Assembly (NCBI GenBank): GCA_029263315.1 | Contig: JAJCXR010000045.1 | Location: 186,001-250,000, forward strand | Direction: 5' to 3' | DNA from: Acidobacteriota bacterium | Lineage (GTDB): Bacteria > Acidobacteriota > Thermoanaerobaculia > Multivoradales > J023 | Length of the DNA stretch: 64,000 nucleotides | In this document: piece by piece, positions 7,905 through 16,509 of the stretch | Position numbering within the stretch: the first letter of the stretch is position 1 | Layout: the number at the start of each line of letters is the position of its first letter | Translations under genes and position numbers: made by a program | Notes under the pieces: model-generated | The model's input: only the letters and a program-made list of their open reading frames with translations | What the model was told of the DNA's origin: nothing | Databases searched by the model: none

Positions 7905-10010
7905 TTAGGGGCTCTTCGCCGTGCCGCTGGCTGTTTGCCCGAGGCTCAGACGGCGTAGGGCGAGCAGGGCCGAGATGTTGTGCTGCACGTAGTCGATGCG
8001 GATCTCGTAGTTGTCGAGGCTGCGACGAAAACCACCCCGCACCCTCGGACGGGTCGGCAGATACAGGCTGGAGACTTCGTCGAAGCGGGTCCTGAGCTGG
8101 AATTGCACGGCGTAGCGCATGGCCTCGAGGGCCGCTTCGGCCTCCTCGACACGGCCGCCGCGCAGCAGCAACGGATAGGCGGCGCCCAAGCCCTCGGCCC
8201 GGGTGGCGGTGGGGGTGGAGCGGGGTGGGACGTAAAAGCTGCCATGCCAGTCGGCATAGTGGGGACGCCGATTCTGGCCGCTGACGATGGCCTGGGTGAT
8301 CTTGGCGGCATGCTCCACCAACAGCGGCTCAGGGCGCTGTTGATGGATCTCGTTGAGGGCGTAGAGCAACCAGTGGTCGTGGGCCAGTTGGCCGATCTCG
8401 AGGCCCCGGTCGCGCACCGAGATCAGCCAGCGGGCGCCCCGCAGGGCAGCTTCGATCCAGCGGCGATCGGCCTCGGGATGGCGCACCAGGGCGAGCAGGG
8501 CTTCGCCGGGGTAGTACTGGGAGACAAACGGCGTCGCCCGACCGGAGGGGTGGAGCCGTTTGTGGACCAGGAACTGCCTCGTGGAGGCATCCTGCTCCGC
8601 CAGCAAATAGGCGCCGAGCCGTTGCACCAAGGGCAGATCGGTGGTCTGGCCGGTCAGCTCGATATGTTTCTCGAAGGCCAGCAGCGCCAATCCGTTGCCG
8701 CCCAACTTGACCTCGCCGTCTTCGACCACACAGGCCAGCTGCGGGTCGATGGCGCACTCTTGGATGTGCCGCCGCAGGTAGCTGAGGGCTCGCTCGGCGG
8801 CCTCCAGGTAGCCACCGTCGGCTACTACCTGATGCATTTCGAGCAGCGAGTAGGTGGTGCCGGCGTGGCGCAGGATGTTGTAGGACCGCTTGCTCACATC
8901 GGTTTTTGGCAGGTAGGAATAGGCGAAGCGGCCCTCCGCATCGAGGCTGCGCACCAGGTAATCGGCCCCCTCGCGGGCCGCCGTCAACAAGAGGTCCGCC
9001 GACGGACCTTTTTCAATGCCGCCCCAACTGTAGCGACGGTTGCCTCGGTAAAGGGGCCAACTTTGTTTGCCATCGGAGTAGACGCTGCGCAAGTCGAGGC
9101 GAAAGAGATCGAGGCGGGGGCGGCGCAGCATCCCTTTCAAGGCAAGGCGCTGCTCGGCCGTCCAATGGCTCATCTTGCGCAGATGGCCCAAGCGCAGCCG
9201 CCGCTTGCTGTCGATCAAAGTGTGGGCAACGATTTCCTCGGGAAGCAGGGTGAAGGTGGCCGACGGATGATCCTCCGCCAAACCGAGGGCGAAGAGGCTG
9301 CGTTCCATGGTGGCGCTGCCGTCGAGATCCTCGTTGAGGCGGGGAAAGAAACGGATGCCCCAGTCCAGCTTGTAGCCCCGGTAGACCGCACCGCTGCGTC
9401 GCAGCCCATGGGTCTGCTGCGCCAGCTCCCGGACCGCCGTCGCCAGATCCTCGCCGAAGGTCCTCAGCACGGTGGCTCGCTGCACCCCGTCGTCCAGTGA
9501 CAAGAAAAGCCAGCCGGGCAAGCTGTGGGTGGCCAGCAGGACCTCTTGCTTGGGGCTCAGGAGCGCCGCCGCCGCGTCGCCGTCCGCTGTATCTCCGTCT
9601 ACTGTATCGCTGTCTACTGTATCGCTGTCTACTGCATCGCTGTTTACTGTATCGCCGGACGGCAGCTCGCCGAACACGATCGGGTCAAAGATCTCCACCA
9701 GCGGCTGTCGCAGGTTCTGGGACGGCATAGGATGCCGTCCCATGGGCAGCATCCAGGCCTTGGCGGCGCTGGCCTGGGTCGTCGTCTCGGGTACTGTCGT
9801 CTCGGGTACTGTCGTTTCGGGTACTGTCGTATTAGGAGCGGCCGCTGCTTTGGGCTTGGCCTGTTGCCCCGCTGCCTTCCCGCCCCACGGCGACAGCGGG
9901 GAGAGGAAGAGCAGCAATCCCAGGTAGGCACCCCAGCGGGGAACGGCGATCCGAGCGGTAGCGGGCTCGGAAGCACAAGGACGGTAATTCACATGCGTTG
10001 GGTTTGACAC
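7905..10010 (-). CDS. Secreted alpha/alpha-toroid-like protein with minisatellite-encoded linkers
   Basis: A 701-aa protein with an N-terminal basic, hydrophobic signal region (to about residue 48). A low-complexity segment follows: three tandem VPETT pentapeptides, then about five VDSDT-like pentapeptides, each set encoded by a 15-bp tandem DNA repeat. From about residue 150 onward the protein is helical and Trp/Tyr rich. Blocks such as AREGADYLVRSLDAEGRFAYSY, GGNGLALLAFEKHIE and PGEALLALVRHPE resemble the (alpha/alpha) toroids of glycan-active enzymes and N-acyl-glucosamine epimerases. I cannot name the reaction; a glycan- or polymer-related function outside the cytoplasm is inferred. It is the first gene of the leftward envelope run. 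Confidence 0.7.
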   Translation of the reverse strand: MSNPTHVNYRPCASEPATARIAVPRWGAYLGLLLFLSPLSPWGGKAAGQQAKPKAAAAPNTTVPETTVPETTVPETTTQASAAKAWMLPMGRHPMPSQNLRQPLVEIFDPIVFGELPSGDTVNSDAVDSDTVDSDTVDGDTADGDAAAALLSPKQEVLLATHSLPGWLFLSLDDGVQRATVLRTFGEDLATAVRELAQQTHGLRRSGAVYRGYKLDWGIRFFPRLNEDLDGSATMERSLFALGLAEDHPSATFTLLPEEIVAHTLIDSKRRLRLGHLRKMSHWTAEQRLALKGMLRRPRLDLFRLDLRSVYSDGKQSWPLYRGNRRYSWGGIEKGPSADLLLTAAREGADYLVRSLDAEGRFAYSYLPKTDVSKRSYNILRHAGTTYSLLEMHQVVADGGYLEAAERALSYLRRHIQECAIDPQLACVVEDGEVKLGGNGLALLAFEKHIELTGQTTDLPLVQRLGAYLLAEQDASTRQFLVHKRLHPSGRATPFVSQYYPGEALLALVRHPEADRRWIEAALRGARWLISVRDRGLEIGQLAHDHWLLYALNEIHQQRPEPLLVEHAAKITQAIVSGQNRRPHYADWHGSFYVPPRSTPTATRAEGLGAAYPLLLRGGRVEEAEAALEAMRYAVQFQLRTRFDEVSSLYLPTRPRVRGGFRRSLDNYEIRIDYVQHNISALLALRRLSLGQTASGTAKSP
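9586..9835. repeat. Two 15-bp tandem repeat arrays inside the toroid-like gene
   Basis: On the + strand, the unit TCTACTGTATCGCTG is repeated about four to five times near 9590-9655, and GTCGTCTCGGGTACT about three times near 9780-9830. Both have a 15-bp period, so they keep frame and encode pentapeptide repeats (VDSDT-like and VPETT) in the linker behind the signal peptide. Copies differ by one or two bases, which suggests recent slippage expansion. Confidence 0.85.
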
Positions 10011-10038
10011 CGGAGCATTGTAACGCTAGAAGAGGTGC

Positions 10039-10809
10039 ATGGCACAGCTACCCATTCTTCACCGGGACGACGACTTGGTGGTGGTCCACAAACCTTCGGG
10101 TCTCAGCGTGCACCGCGGCTGGGACCGGGACCGCGACGTCGCCCTGCAGAGGATACGCAACCAGATCGGCCGTCGGGTCTTCCCGGTGCATCGCCTCGAT
10201 CGGGCCACCAGCGGGGTGCTGCTCTTTGCCCTCCATCCCCAGGCCGCCCGCCAGCTACAAGAGAGCTTTGCCGAGCAGCGCGTCGTCAAACGCTATCTCC
10301 TGTTGGTGCGGGGCATCCCGCCGGAGTCGGGGGTAATCGATCATCCGGTCCCCAAAAGCCTGGGTGGCGAACGGGTGCCGGCGGTCACTGAGTTTCGTCG
10401 ACTCGACACCTTCGAACGCTACGCCCTCCTCGAGGCGAAGCCGCGTAGCGGACGCCTGCACCAAATTCGACGACACTTCAAGCACCTCAGCCATCCCCTC
10501 ATCGGCGACGTGCGCTACGGTAAGGGGGACCAGAATCGACTCTTCCGCCAACGCTTCGACCTGCACCGGTTGGCCCTGCACGCTTGGCGTTTGGAGGTGC
10601 CGCATCCGACCACCGGCGAGGCGATGGAATTTGTCGCCGAAGTGCCCGCGGATTTGGCCGTCCCGTGGCGATTGATGGGGTTGAGTTGGGGGTGTCCCCC
10701 AACCGGCCCCCAACTGCCCTCCCAACTCAGAACCGAGCCGGCGGCACCAACCGCGATGGCCAAGGACCGACGGACGCCTCCACCCGGACGGCCCGGTCGA
10801 GGTGATTGA
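10039..10809 (+). CDS. truC: tRNA pseudouridine(65) synthase TruC-like
   Basis: This 256-aa RluA-family pseudouridine synthase closely follows E. coli TruC. The N-terminus has the HKPSGLSVHRGWDRDR block, then the catalytic motif HRLDRATSGV with Asp54 as nucleophile. The later LEAKPRSGRLHQIRRHFKHL and HPLIGDVRYGKGDQNR blocks are also conserved. TruC isomerises U65 in the T-stem of some tRNAs. The last 45 residues are Pro/Arg rich, do not align, and are encoded in the part that overlaps the convergent aat gene. An AGAAGAGG stretch precedes the ATG. Other RluA members are less likely, because there is no S4 domain and the N-terminal W-D-R signature fits TruC. Confidence 0.9.
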   Translation: MAQLPILHRDDDLVVVHKPSGLSVHRGWDRDRDVALQRIRNQIGRRVFPVHRLDRATSGVLLFALHPQAARQLQESFAEQRVVKRYLLLVRGIPPESGVIDHPVPKSLGGERVPAVTEFRRLDTFERYALLEAKPRSGRLHQIRRHFKHLSHPLIGDVRYGKGDQNRLFRQRFDLHRLALHAWRLEVPHPTTGEAMEFVAEVPADLAVPWRLMGLSWGCPPTGPQLPSQLRTEPAAPTAMAKDRRTPPPGRPGRGD

Positions 10810-11431
10810 GGAAGGTGTCGCGAGGCACCTCGCGGGCACCAAAACGGTCCAGGTGCTCGGTGTACACCTGGCAGTCGATGAAATGGAAGGCTTGGCGACG
10901 TAGGTGCTCGATCAAGTGGACGAAGGCTACCTTCGAGGCGTCGGCCCGCCGGGCGAACATGGACTCGCCACAGAACACCGCCCCCAGGGCCATGCCGTAG
11001 ACCCCGCCCACCAAGACCCCATCCTGCCAGGCTTCGGCCGCATGGGCATATCCGAGCTCGTGCAGTTGCAAGAAGCCGTGCTGCAGCTCGTCGCTGATCC
11101 AGGTCCCGTCCTGGTGGTGGCGCTTGGCCTGGGCACAACCGGCCACCACATCGCCAAAGGCGGTGTCGAAGGTGATCTCGAAGGTGCCTCGACGTAGGGT
11201 CTTGCGCAAGCTGCGGGAAATGTGGAGTTGGTGGGGGAAGAGCAGGAAACGGGGATCTGGGGAATACCAGGCGTGGGGCAAGCCCTCATTGGGCCAAGGA
11301 AAGATGCCACGGCTGTAGGCGGCCAGCAAGACGGTCGGCGAATAGTATCCCCCCACCGCCAGCAGGCCGTGGTCGGGGGCATCTCGGGGGTCGGGGAACC
11401 CGATATCGGGGATCTGGTGCAGAAGGGACAT
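10727..11431 (-). CDS. aat: Leucyl/phenylalanyl-tRNA--protein transferase
   Basis: A 234-aa cytoplasmic enzyme that transfers Leu or Phe from aminoacyl-tRNA to proteins with N-terminal Arg or Lys, marking them for ClpS/ClpAP (the N-end rule). Diagnostic motifs appear in order: GLLAVGG, YSRGIFPWPNE, WYSPDPRFLLFP, a TWISDELQHGF block, GGVYGMALGAVFCGESMF, HFIDCQVYTEHL and the GAREVPRDTFL tail. Length is normal for the family. The 3' end overlaps the convergent truC gene by 83 bp. Confidence 0.95.
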   Translation of the reverse strand: MSLLHQIPDIGFPDPRDAPDHGLLAVGGYYSPTVLLAAYSRGIFPWPNEGLPHAWYSPDPRFLLFPHQLHISRSLRKTLRRGTFEITFDTAFGDVVAGCAQAKRHHQDGTWISDELQHGFLQLHELGYAHAAEAWQDGVLVGGVYGMALGAVFCGESMFARRADASKVAFVHLIEHLRRQAFHFIDCQVYTEHLDRFGAREVPRDTFLNHLDRAVRVEASVGPWPSRLVPPARF

Positions 11432-11507
11432 GGCGTCTCGCTATGGGTCGCTCGGCAGCGGCATCCTGCCGCTTGTCGGAGCCTATCAAGAAGCCATCTT
11501 CCGTCGC

Positions 11508-11536
11508 TTGGTGGCGGCGAATGAACCTGCTAAGAT
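11508..11536 (+). promoter_or_regulatory. Candidate sigma-70-type promoter for sucCD
   Basis: A TTGGTG hexamer at 11508-11513 and a TAAGAT hexamer at 11531-11536 are separated by exactly 17 bp, in the interval between the divergent aat and sucC genes. The implied leader to the sucC start is about 105 nt. This rests on motif and spacing only. Confidence 0.45.
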
Positions 11537-11648
11537 CGCGGCCCCCACAACGGAGGTGTGCCCGCGGCCATGGCATGGCGATTCTTCGGATTCCCGCCCG
11601 GCGCCGTCACTGGAAAACCGCCGTTTTCGATCACCAAGGAGGCAAGAC

Positions 11649-12815
11649 TTGAAGATTCACGAGTACCAGGCCAAGGAGCTTTTGCGCCGCTACGGGGTCA
11701 AAACCCCGCGGGGTAAGACAACCGAGGACGCGGCCGAAGCTCGAGCCATAGCGGAGGAGTTGGGCGGACGCTGCGTCGTCAAAGCCCAGATTCACGCCGG
11801 AGGACGTGGCAAAGGAGGCGGCGTCAAGCTCGCTGCTTCGCCGCAAGAGGCCGAGACCCTGGCCGGCCAGATTCTCGGCATGCAACTCATCACGCCGCAA
11901 ACCGGCGCCGAGGGGCAGACCGTCCGCAAACTGCTCATCGAAGAGGCGGTGGATATCGCCCGCGAGCTCTATCTGGCGGTCACCCTCGACCGCGAAGCCC
12001 GTCAACCGGTGATCATGGCGTCCCTGGCCGGCGGCATGGACATCGAAGAGGTGGCGGAGGAGGACCCCGAGGCCATCATCCGTCAACATTTCGATCCCCA
12101 TCTCGGCCTGCTGCCCTTCCAGGCGCGGGCCGTCACCGGAGGCCTCGGGCTCGAAGGGGGCACGGCGCGTCAGGCCCAGAAGCTGCTCGCCGCCCTGGCC
12201 AAGGCCTTCGTTGAAACCGACGCCAGCCTGGCGGAGATCAATCCGCTGCTGATCACCGGTAGCGGCGATGTCTTGGCCCTCGACGCCAAGATGAATTTCG
12301 ACGACAACGCCCTGTTCCGTCACCGCGACATCGCCGACATGCGGGATCTCGAAGAGGAGAACCCCCTCGAGGTACGGGCCAGCGAGTTCGGTCTCAACTA
12401 CATCAAGCTGGACGGCAACATCGCTTGCATGGTCAACGGCGCCGGCCTGGCCATGGCCACCATGGACATCATCAAGCTGTACGGTGGTGCGCCGGCCAAT
12501 TTCCTCGATGTCGGTGGCTCGGCCTCGCAGGAGGCGGTGAAGAACGCCTTCCAAATCCTGGTGGAGGACCCGTCCGTCAAGGCGGTGTTGATCAACATCT
12601 TCGGCGGCATCGCCCGCACCGATCGCATCGCCCGTGGTGTCGTCGGTGCCCTCGAGGAGCTCGGCGATGTGACCCTGCCGGTGGTGGTGCGCTTGGAAGG
12701 CACCAACGTCGAGCAAGGACGCGCCATTCTGCAAGAGGCCGACTTTGAATTTGTCGTCGCAACCGACATGGACGACGCCGCCAACAAGGCCGTTGCGGCT
12801 GCGGGAGGTGCCTGA
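11649..12815 (+). CDS. sucC: Succinyl-CoA ligase (ADP/GDP-forming) beta subunit
   Basis: The beta subunit of the TCA-cycle enzyme that interconverts succinyl-CoA and succinate with substrate-level phosphorylation. The open frame reaches back to 11430, but the real start is the TTG at 11649. An ideal AAGGAGG at 11636-11642 sits 6 nt before it, and the product then begins [12 protein letters not shown] and is 388 aa, the length of E. coli SucC. An ATP-grasp domain includes [20 protein letters not shown] and the C-terminal CoA-ligase half includes [14 protein letters not shown] and the [13 protein letters not shown] loop. The stop overlaps sucD in TGATG. Confidence 0.97.
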   Translation: MKIHEYQAKELLRRYGVKTPRGKTTEDAAEARAIAEELGGRCVVKAQIHAGGRGKGGGVKLAASPQEAETLAGQILGMQLITPQTGAEGQTVRKLLIEEAVDIARELYLAVTLDREARQPVIMASLAGGMDIEEVAEEDPEAIIRQHFDPHLGLLPFQARAVTGGLGLEGGTARQAQKLLAALAKAFVETDASLAEINPLLITGSGDVLALDAKMNFDDNALFRHRDIADMRDLEEENPLEVRASEFGLNYIKLDGNIACMVNGAGLAMATMDIIKLYGGAPANFLDVGGSASQEAVKNAFQILVEDPSVKAVLINIFGGIARTDRIARGVVGALEELGDVTLPVVVRLEGTNVEQGRAILQEADFEFVVATDMDDAANKAVAAAGGA

Positions 12816-13687
12816 TGTCGATTTGGGTAGGAAAACAAACACGTTTGTTGGTGCAAGGCATCACCGGTAACGAAGGCACGTTTCACGCCTTGGGTTGCCG
12901 CGACTACGGCACGCAAGTGGTGGCCGGCGTCACCCCCGGCAAGGGCGGGCAGAGTGTGGAAGGCATTCCGGTCTTCGACTCCGTCGCCACGGCGCGGGCC
13001 AAAACCGAATGCAATACCAGCATGATCTTCGTGCCGCCGCCGTTCGCCGCCGACGCCATCATGGAAGCGGTGGACGCCGGTATCGAGCTGGTGATTTGCA
13101 TCACCGAGGGTATTCCGGTCAACGACATGCTCAAGGTGCAAGCCTTCATGGAAGGGTCCTCCAGCCGTCTGGTGGGCCCCAACTGCCCTGGAGTGATCAC
13201 CCCCGGCGAGGCCAAGATCGGCATCATGCCGGGGCATATTCACACCCCCGGCTCGATCGGTGTGGTCAGCCGCTCCGGCACCTTGACCTACGAAGCCGTC
13301 TGGCAGCTGTCCAACGCCGGTTTGGGGCAATCCACCTGCGTCGGCATCGGCGGTGATCCGATCAACGGCACCGACTTCATCGACGTCCTGTCGGCCTTTG
13401 CCGCCGACGACGACACCGAAGGGGTGATCATGATCGGTGAGATCGGCGGTAGCGCTGAGGAGGATGCAGCCCGCTGGATTCAAGCCAACTACGAAAAGCC
13501 GGTGGTCGGCTTCATCGCCGGCCGGACGGCCCCACCGGGACGTCGCATGGGCCATGCCGGTGCCATCGTCGCCGGCGGCAAGGGCGGCGCCGAGGACAAG
13601 ATTGCGACGATGCGCGACTGCGGTCTCCAGGTGGTGGAGAGCCCCGGCGAGATGGGCTCCACCATGGCCAAGGTGCTCGGTCGCTGA
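12815..13687 (+). CDS. sucD: Succinyl-CoA ligase alpha subunit
   Basis: The 290-aa alpha subunit carries the CoA-binding Rossmann domain ([15 protein letters not shown] near the N-terminus; [19 protein letters not shown]) and the phosphorylated histidine in [15 protein letters not shown] (about residue 247). It also has the [20 protein letters not shown] and [10 protein letters not shown] signatures. Length and motifs are normal. The ATG overlaps the sucC stop by one base (TGATG), so the two subunits are translationally coupled. The gene following on the same strand is a cyanophycinase-like protein 38 bp downstream. Confidence 0.97.
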   Translation: MSIWVGKQTRLLVQGITGNEGTFHALGCRDYGTQVVAGVTPGKGGQSVEGIPVFDSVATARAKTECNTSMIFVPPPFAADAIMEAVDAGIELVICITEGIPVNDMLKVQAFMEGSSSRLVGPNCPGVITPGEAKIGIMPGHIHTPGSIGVVSRSGTLTYEAVWQLSNAGLGQSTCVGIGGDPINGTDFIDVLSAFAADDDTEGVIMIGEIGGSAEEDAARWIQANYEKPVVGFIAGRTAPPGRRMGHAGAIVAGGKGGAEDKIATMRDCGLQVVESPGEMGSTMAKVLGR

Positions 13688-13725
13688 AGGGTGATGAACC
13701 CTCAGCCGAGAGAAAGTCGAGGACG

Positions 13726-14439
13726 ATGGCAGTGCACTCTGTGACCATCCCCCGCCGTCCGGGCAAGGGATGGTTGGTCTTGATCGGTGGTGGCGAATTC
13801 AGCTTCGGGGAAACCGAGGCGGCGGATGCCGCGTGGTTGGCCAAGAGCAGTCGTCCGGACGGGACGGTGGGATTCATTCCCGCCGCCAGCGGCTCCACCG
13901 ACTACGGCAACCATTTTGCCATCTACCTCGACGAGTACTTCGAGCGTCGGGTCGAAACCATCCCGGTCTACCGGGCCCGCGACGCTCGACGTGGCAAGAA
14001 CGCCGAGCGTATCGCCAAGGTAGACGACCTCTACCTCGGCGGCGGCGTTTGCGATCATCTGCTCGACGCCTTGAACGACACGCCGTGTTTGGAGGCGGTG
14101 CAGCAGAAGATCGACGACGGGGCGACGGTGGTGGCCATCGCCGCCGCCGCTCAGGCCTTTGGCGAGGTGGTGCGCAGCATCTTCGGCCAAAAGCTGCTCG
14201 ACGGTCTGGCTTGGTTGCCCGGCGTCGCCGTGGATACCAATTTCGATCCCGGCCATGTGCGTCGCTTGCGTCAGCTGATGGCGCGCCAATCGGTGCACAT
14301 GGGCATCGGCATCGAGGCGGAATCGGCCCTCCTGGTGGGGCCCGACGGCGAGCACCAAGTGGTGGGCAGCGTCTACCTCCTGGAGTCCGCCGACGCCGAT
14401 CTGAAAGAGCTAGGCTCCAGCAAAGATACCTCAGGATAG
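13726..14439 (+). CDS. Cyanophycinase/peptidase S51-like protein lacking the catalytic serine
   Basis: A 237-aa protein with the class-I glutamine-amidotransferase-like fold of peptidase S51. It has GWLVLIGGGEFSFGE at the N-terminus, GTVGFIPAASGST, YLGGGVCDHLLDALNDTP, GLAWLPGVAVDTNFD and an HMGIGIEAESALLV block. In active S51 enzymes the nucleophile lies in a G-T/N-S-A-G-A elbow; the equivalent here reads AIAAAAQAFG (about residues 137-146), so Ser is replaced by Ala. The GGDQ oxyanion region is also changed to GGVCD. A hydrolase is therefore unlikely; a binding or regulatory role is inferred. A GAGG motif precedes the ATG, and it may be cotranscribed with sucCD. Confidence 0.75.
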   Translation: MAVHSVTIPRRPGKGWLVLIGGGEFSFGETEAADAAWLAKSSRPDGTVGFIPAASGSTDYGNHFAIYLDEYFERRVETIPVYRARDARRGKNAERIAKVDDLYLGGGVCDHLLDALNDTPCLEAVQQKIDDGATVVAIAAAAQAFGEVVRSIFGQKLLDGLAWLPGVAVDTNFDPGHVRRLRQLMARQSVHMGIGIEAESALLVGPDGEHQVVGSVYLLESADADLKELGSSKDTSG

Positions 14440-14525
14440 CCCTGCGGCGTCCTCAATGTCCGTTCGGCGCTGCCCGGCAGCGCACCCAAAACATCAAATC
14501 CAAACTTGGATGAGGAGATACGATC

Positions 14526-14951
14526 ATGTCCATGACCTTGACCATCGTCAAGCCCGATGCCGTCGCCGCCGGTAATGCCGGCAACATCCTGGCCCTGCTG
14601 CAAAGCAAAGGTTTCAAGATCTGCGCCATGCGCCAAATGCGCCTCAGCGAAGGCCAAGCCAAGGCTTTTTATGAAGTGCACAAAGAGCGTCCCTTCTACA
14701 ACGATCTGGTGGCTTTCATGACCAGCGGGCCGGTGGTCCCGGTGGCCCTCGAGCACGACGGCGACGCCGTACCCCTGCTGCGCGAAGTCATGGGTGCCAC
14801 CAACTCCGAAGAGGCCGCCGACGGCACGGTGCGCAATCTCTATGGTACCGACATCGAGCGCAACGCCATCCACGGCAGCGACTCGGCGGAGAACGCCGCC
14901 ATCGAGATCAGCTTCTTCTTTTCCCGCAGCGAGCTGATCAGCAACCAATAG
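14526..14951 (+). CDS. ndk: Nucleoside diphosphate kinase
   Basis: A 141-aa enzyme transferring the gamma phosphate between NTPs and NDPs through a phosphohistidine. It has TLTIVKPDAV at the N-terminus, the FYEVHKERPFY block, MTSGPVVPVAL, and the active-site NAIHGSDS with His116. The length is standard. A strong GAGGAGA lies about 8 nt before the ATG. The gene follows the S51-like gene by 86 bp and ends in a hairpin terminator before the convergent acyltransferase gene. Confidence 0.96.
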   Translation: MSMTLTIVKPDAVAAGNAGNILALLQSKGFKICAMRQMRLSEGQAKAFYEVHKERPFYNDLVAFMTSGPVVPVALEHDGDAVPLLREVMGATNSEEAADGTVRNLYGTDIERNAIHGSDSAENAAIEISFFFSRSELISNQ

Positions 14952-14976
14952 GCGGATCTGCTGGCCGTTCGTGATG

Positions 14977-15008
14977 CCCCCGTTGCGGTTTGCCGTGGCG
15001 GGGGTTTG
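14977..15008 (+). terminator. Rho-independent-type terminator of ndk
   Basis: CCCCCG (14977-14982) pairs with CGGGGG (14999-15004). The inner GCGG/CCGT segment and two T-G wobbles extend the stem, a TTTG loop closes it, and TTT-GT follows. It sits 25 bp after the ndk stop, between convergent genes. Confidence 0.65.
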
Positions 15009-15031
15009 TCGTATGGGTGTGGATCATGGCT

Positions 15032-16402
15032 TCATATCCGCCGCGTCTTTCGCACCAACTGCGCCAGCTCCATCTCCAGCTCCTGCCGTTTCTCGGTCAG
15101 AAACTCCTGCAGCTCACTGCGTCTGAGGAAGAGGAAGAAGACGCGCACGTTTTCTTGGATGCGCAGCCGTTCGTAGCCCACCTTGAGGGCGATGGCGGCG
15201 GTGATCGGCAAGCTGAGGCCATAGAGCAAGGCAGCGGTGCTACCCCAATGCCAAAAGACGGCGCCGACCTGGGCCCCCCAGAAGGCGAGGAAGAAGAAGA
15301 GGCCGAAGACCATGCCGGCGGTGTCGTATTGGTCCCGCCCTCGGGCGCTGAGCTGACTCGCAAAGCGAGTGCAGTAGTAGGGGACGGCGGAGTGGAGGGC
15401 TCCCCACAGGGCCAGGGGTACGACGAAGATGAGGAAACCCAGGCAACGCAGGATGAAGCGGCTGACCAGCAGGGGGCGGTACTCCAGGTGTAGGTGGTAG
15501 TCCTGGACCCCGTATCGACGGCAAAGGGCGGCAAAGCGCCGCAGCTTCTGACGTAGCTGGGCCACCCGCTGCGGTGCTTCCAGCCGCAACCGCCGATGGG
15601 TGGCGCTCAGCCGTTGCATGCTGCGGAAGCGTTCTCCCATGGTCGGGTGGCGGCTCTGGCGGAGGGCGAAGAAACCTTGCATCAGCTTGAGCAAGTTGAG
15701 GTCTTCCCAGGAGTCCACATTCAAGGTCACCTCTTCCAGTCCCTCTCCGATGGTCGCCGTCAAGCGCCTTACGGTGGTCTCGGAGGGTTCGTCCGCCGGG
15801 GTCTGGAACTCGATGGGCGGCCCGAACTGCACCAGGACATTGGCTCGAAAGCGTCCTTTCTGGGTGAAGGTCAATCCCACCGGCACCAGTTGCGGCAAGG
15901 TTCCGTGATGCTTGACGGCCCCCAAGGCCAGACGGGCGGCGCCGGTTTTGAGGGCCCTAAGCTTGGGATCCGAGTGGCTCTGGCCCTCCGGGAAAATGAG
16001 GATGACCCGCAACTGCTCCAGATACTCGAAACAGCGGCGGAACGAGTCCTCATTGCTCGTCGGCTGGGCGACCACGTCGGGTGCCGCCGCCGTCTTGCGT
16101 TTACGGTAGATGGGCACCGCCTGGATGAGGCGCAGAATGGGACGCATGAACGGGTTACGAAACAGACCGCTACGGGCCAGGGGATGGATCGGCCGTGGGC
16201 TGGCGGCCTGCACCACCATGGCATCCACCAGAGCATTGACATGGTTGGCGCAGAAGATGACCGAGCCATGGCGGGGGACGTTGTCGAGCCCCAGATACTC
16301 GACCCGACGATAGAAAACCGACACCATGAAGCGGCAGAAGTGTTGCCACAGGCGTTGGCCACGGCTGGCTGGAGGAGGAGACTTGGGGGCGTTGGGGCTC
16401 AC
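15032..16402 (-). CDS. PlsC-like glycerol-phosphate/lysophosphatidate acyltransferase, membrane-bound
   Basis: A predicted acyltransferase of about 456 aa in phospholipid synthesis. Motif I is NHVNALVDA, with His and Asp five residues apart as in yeast Gat/Sct-type and related bacterial acyltransferases, rather than the common HX4D. Motif II is near NPFMRPILRLIQAVPIYR, and motif III is FPEGQSHSDPKL. The catalytic domain occupies about residues 15-230; the C-terminal part has two or three hydrophobic segments (about residues 330-410). The frame is open to 16477, but I chose GTG at 16402 because GAGGATC sits 7 nt upstream of it and a TATAAT box lies just beyond. It could act on G3P, LPA or another acceptor; the sequence does not decide. 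Confidence 0.82.
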   Translation of the reverse strand: MSPNAPKSPPPASRGQRLWQHFCRFMVSVFYRRVEYLGLDNVPRHGSVIFCANHVNALVDAMVVQAASPRPIHPLARSGLFRNPFMRPILRLIQAVPIYRKRKTAAAPDVVAQPTSNEDSFRRCFEYLEQLRVILIFPEGQSHSDPKLRALKTGAARLALGAVKHHGTLPQLVPVGLTFTQKGRFRANVLVQFGPPIEFQTPADEPSETTVRRLTATIGEGLEEVTLNVDSWEDLNLLKLMQGFFALRQSRHPTMGERFRSMQRLSATHRRLRLEAPQRVAQLRQKLRRFAALCRRYGVQDYHLHLEYRPLLVSRFILRCLGFLIFVVPLALWGALHSAVPYYCTRFASQLSARGRDQYDTAGMVFGLFFFLAFWGAQVGAVFWHWGSTAALLYGLSLPITAAIALKVGYERLRIQENVRVFFLFLRRSELQEFLTEKRQELEMELAQLVRKTRRI

Positions 16403-16445
16403 CGATGATCCTCGTTGGCAGAAGGTGTAGCGGGCTCGATAGGAG

Positions 16446-16451
16446 ATTATA
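16446..16451 (-). promoter_or_regulatory. Candidate -10 box for the acyltransferase gene
   Basis: The reverse strand reads a perfect TATAAT here, about 44 nt before the GTG start at 16402. No good -35 element is seen at 16-18 bp, so this is a weak call. Confidence 0.35.
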
Positions 16452-16509
16452 CTCCCCTTGCCAAGTCTTCCCTCCACTGGTCGCCCGCCGGCGACGAAAG
16501 GATTTGCCG

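Noticed and set aside
7980..9500. 506-codon open frame on the + strand
   Set aside because: It is antisense to the toroid-like protein gene; the translation is Gly/Ala/Gln biased without motifs.
11631..12842. 403-codon open frame on the - strand, and a 385-codon one at 12398-13555
   Set aside because: Both are mirror images of sucC and sucD, which carry full family motifs and ribosome-binding sites.
14467..14483. Hairpin GCGCTGCC-GGCAGCGC upstream of ndk as a terminator
   Set aside because: No T-rich tail follows (the next bases are ACCCAAAACATC) and the loop is nearly absent; it may be structural, but a terminator call is not supported.
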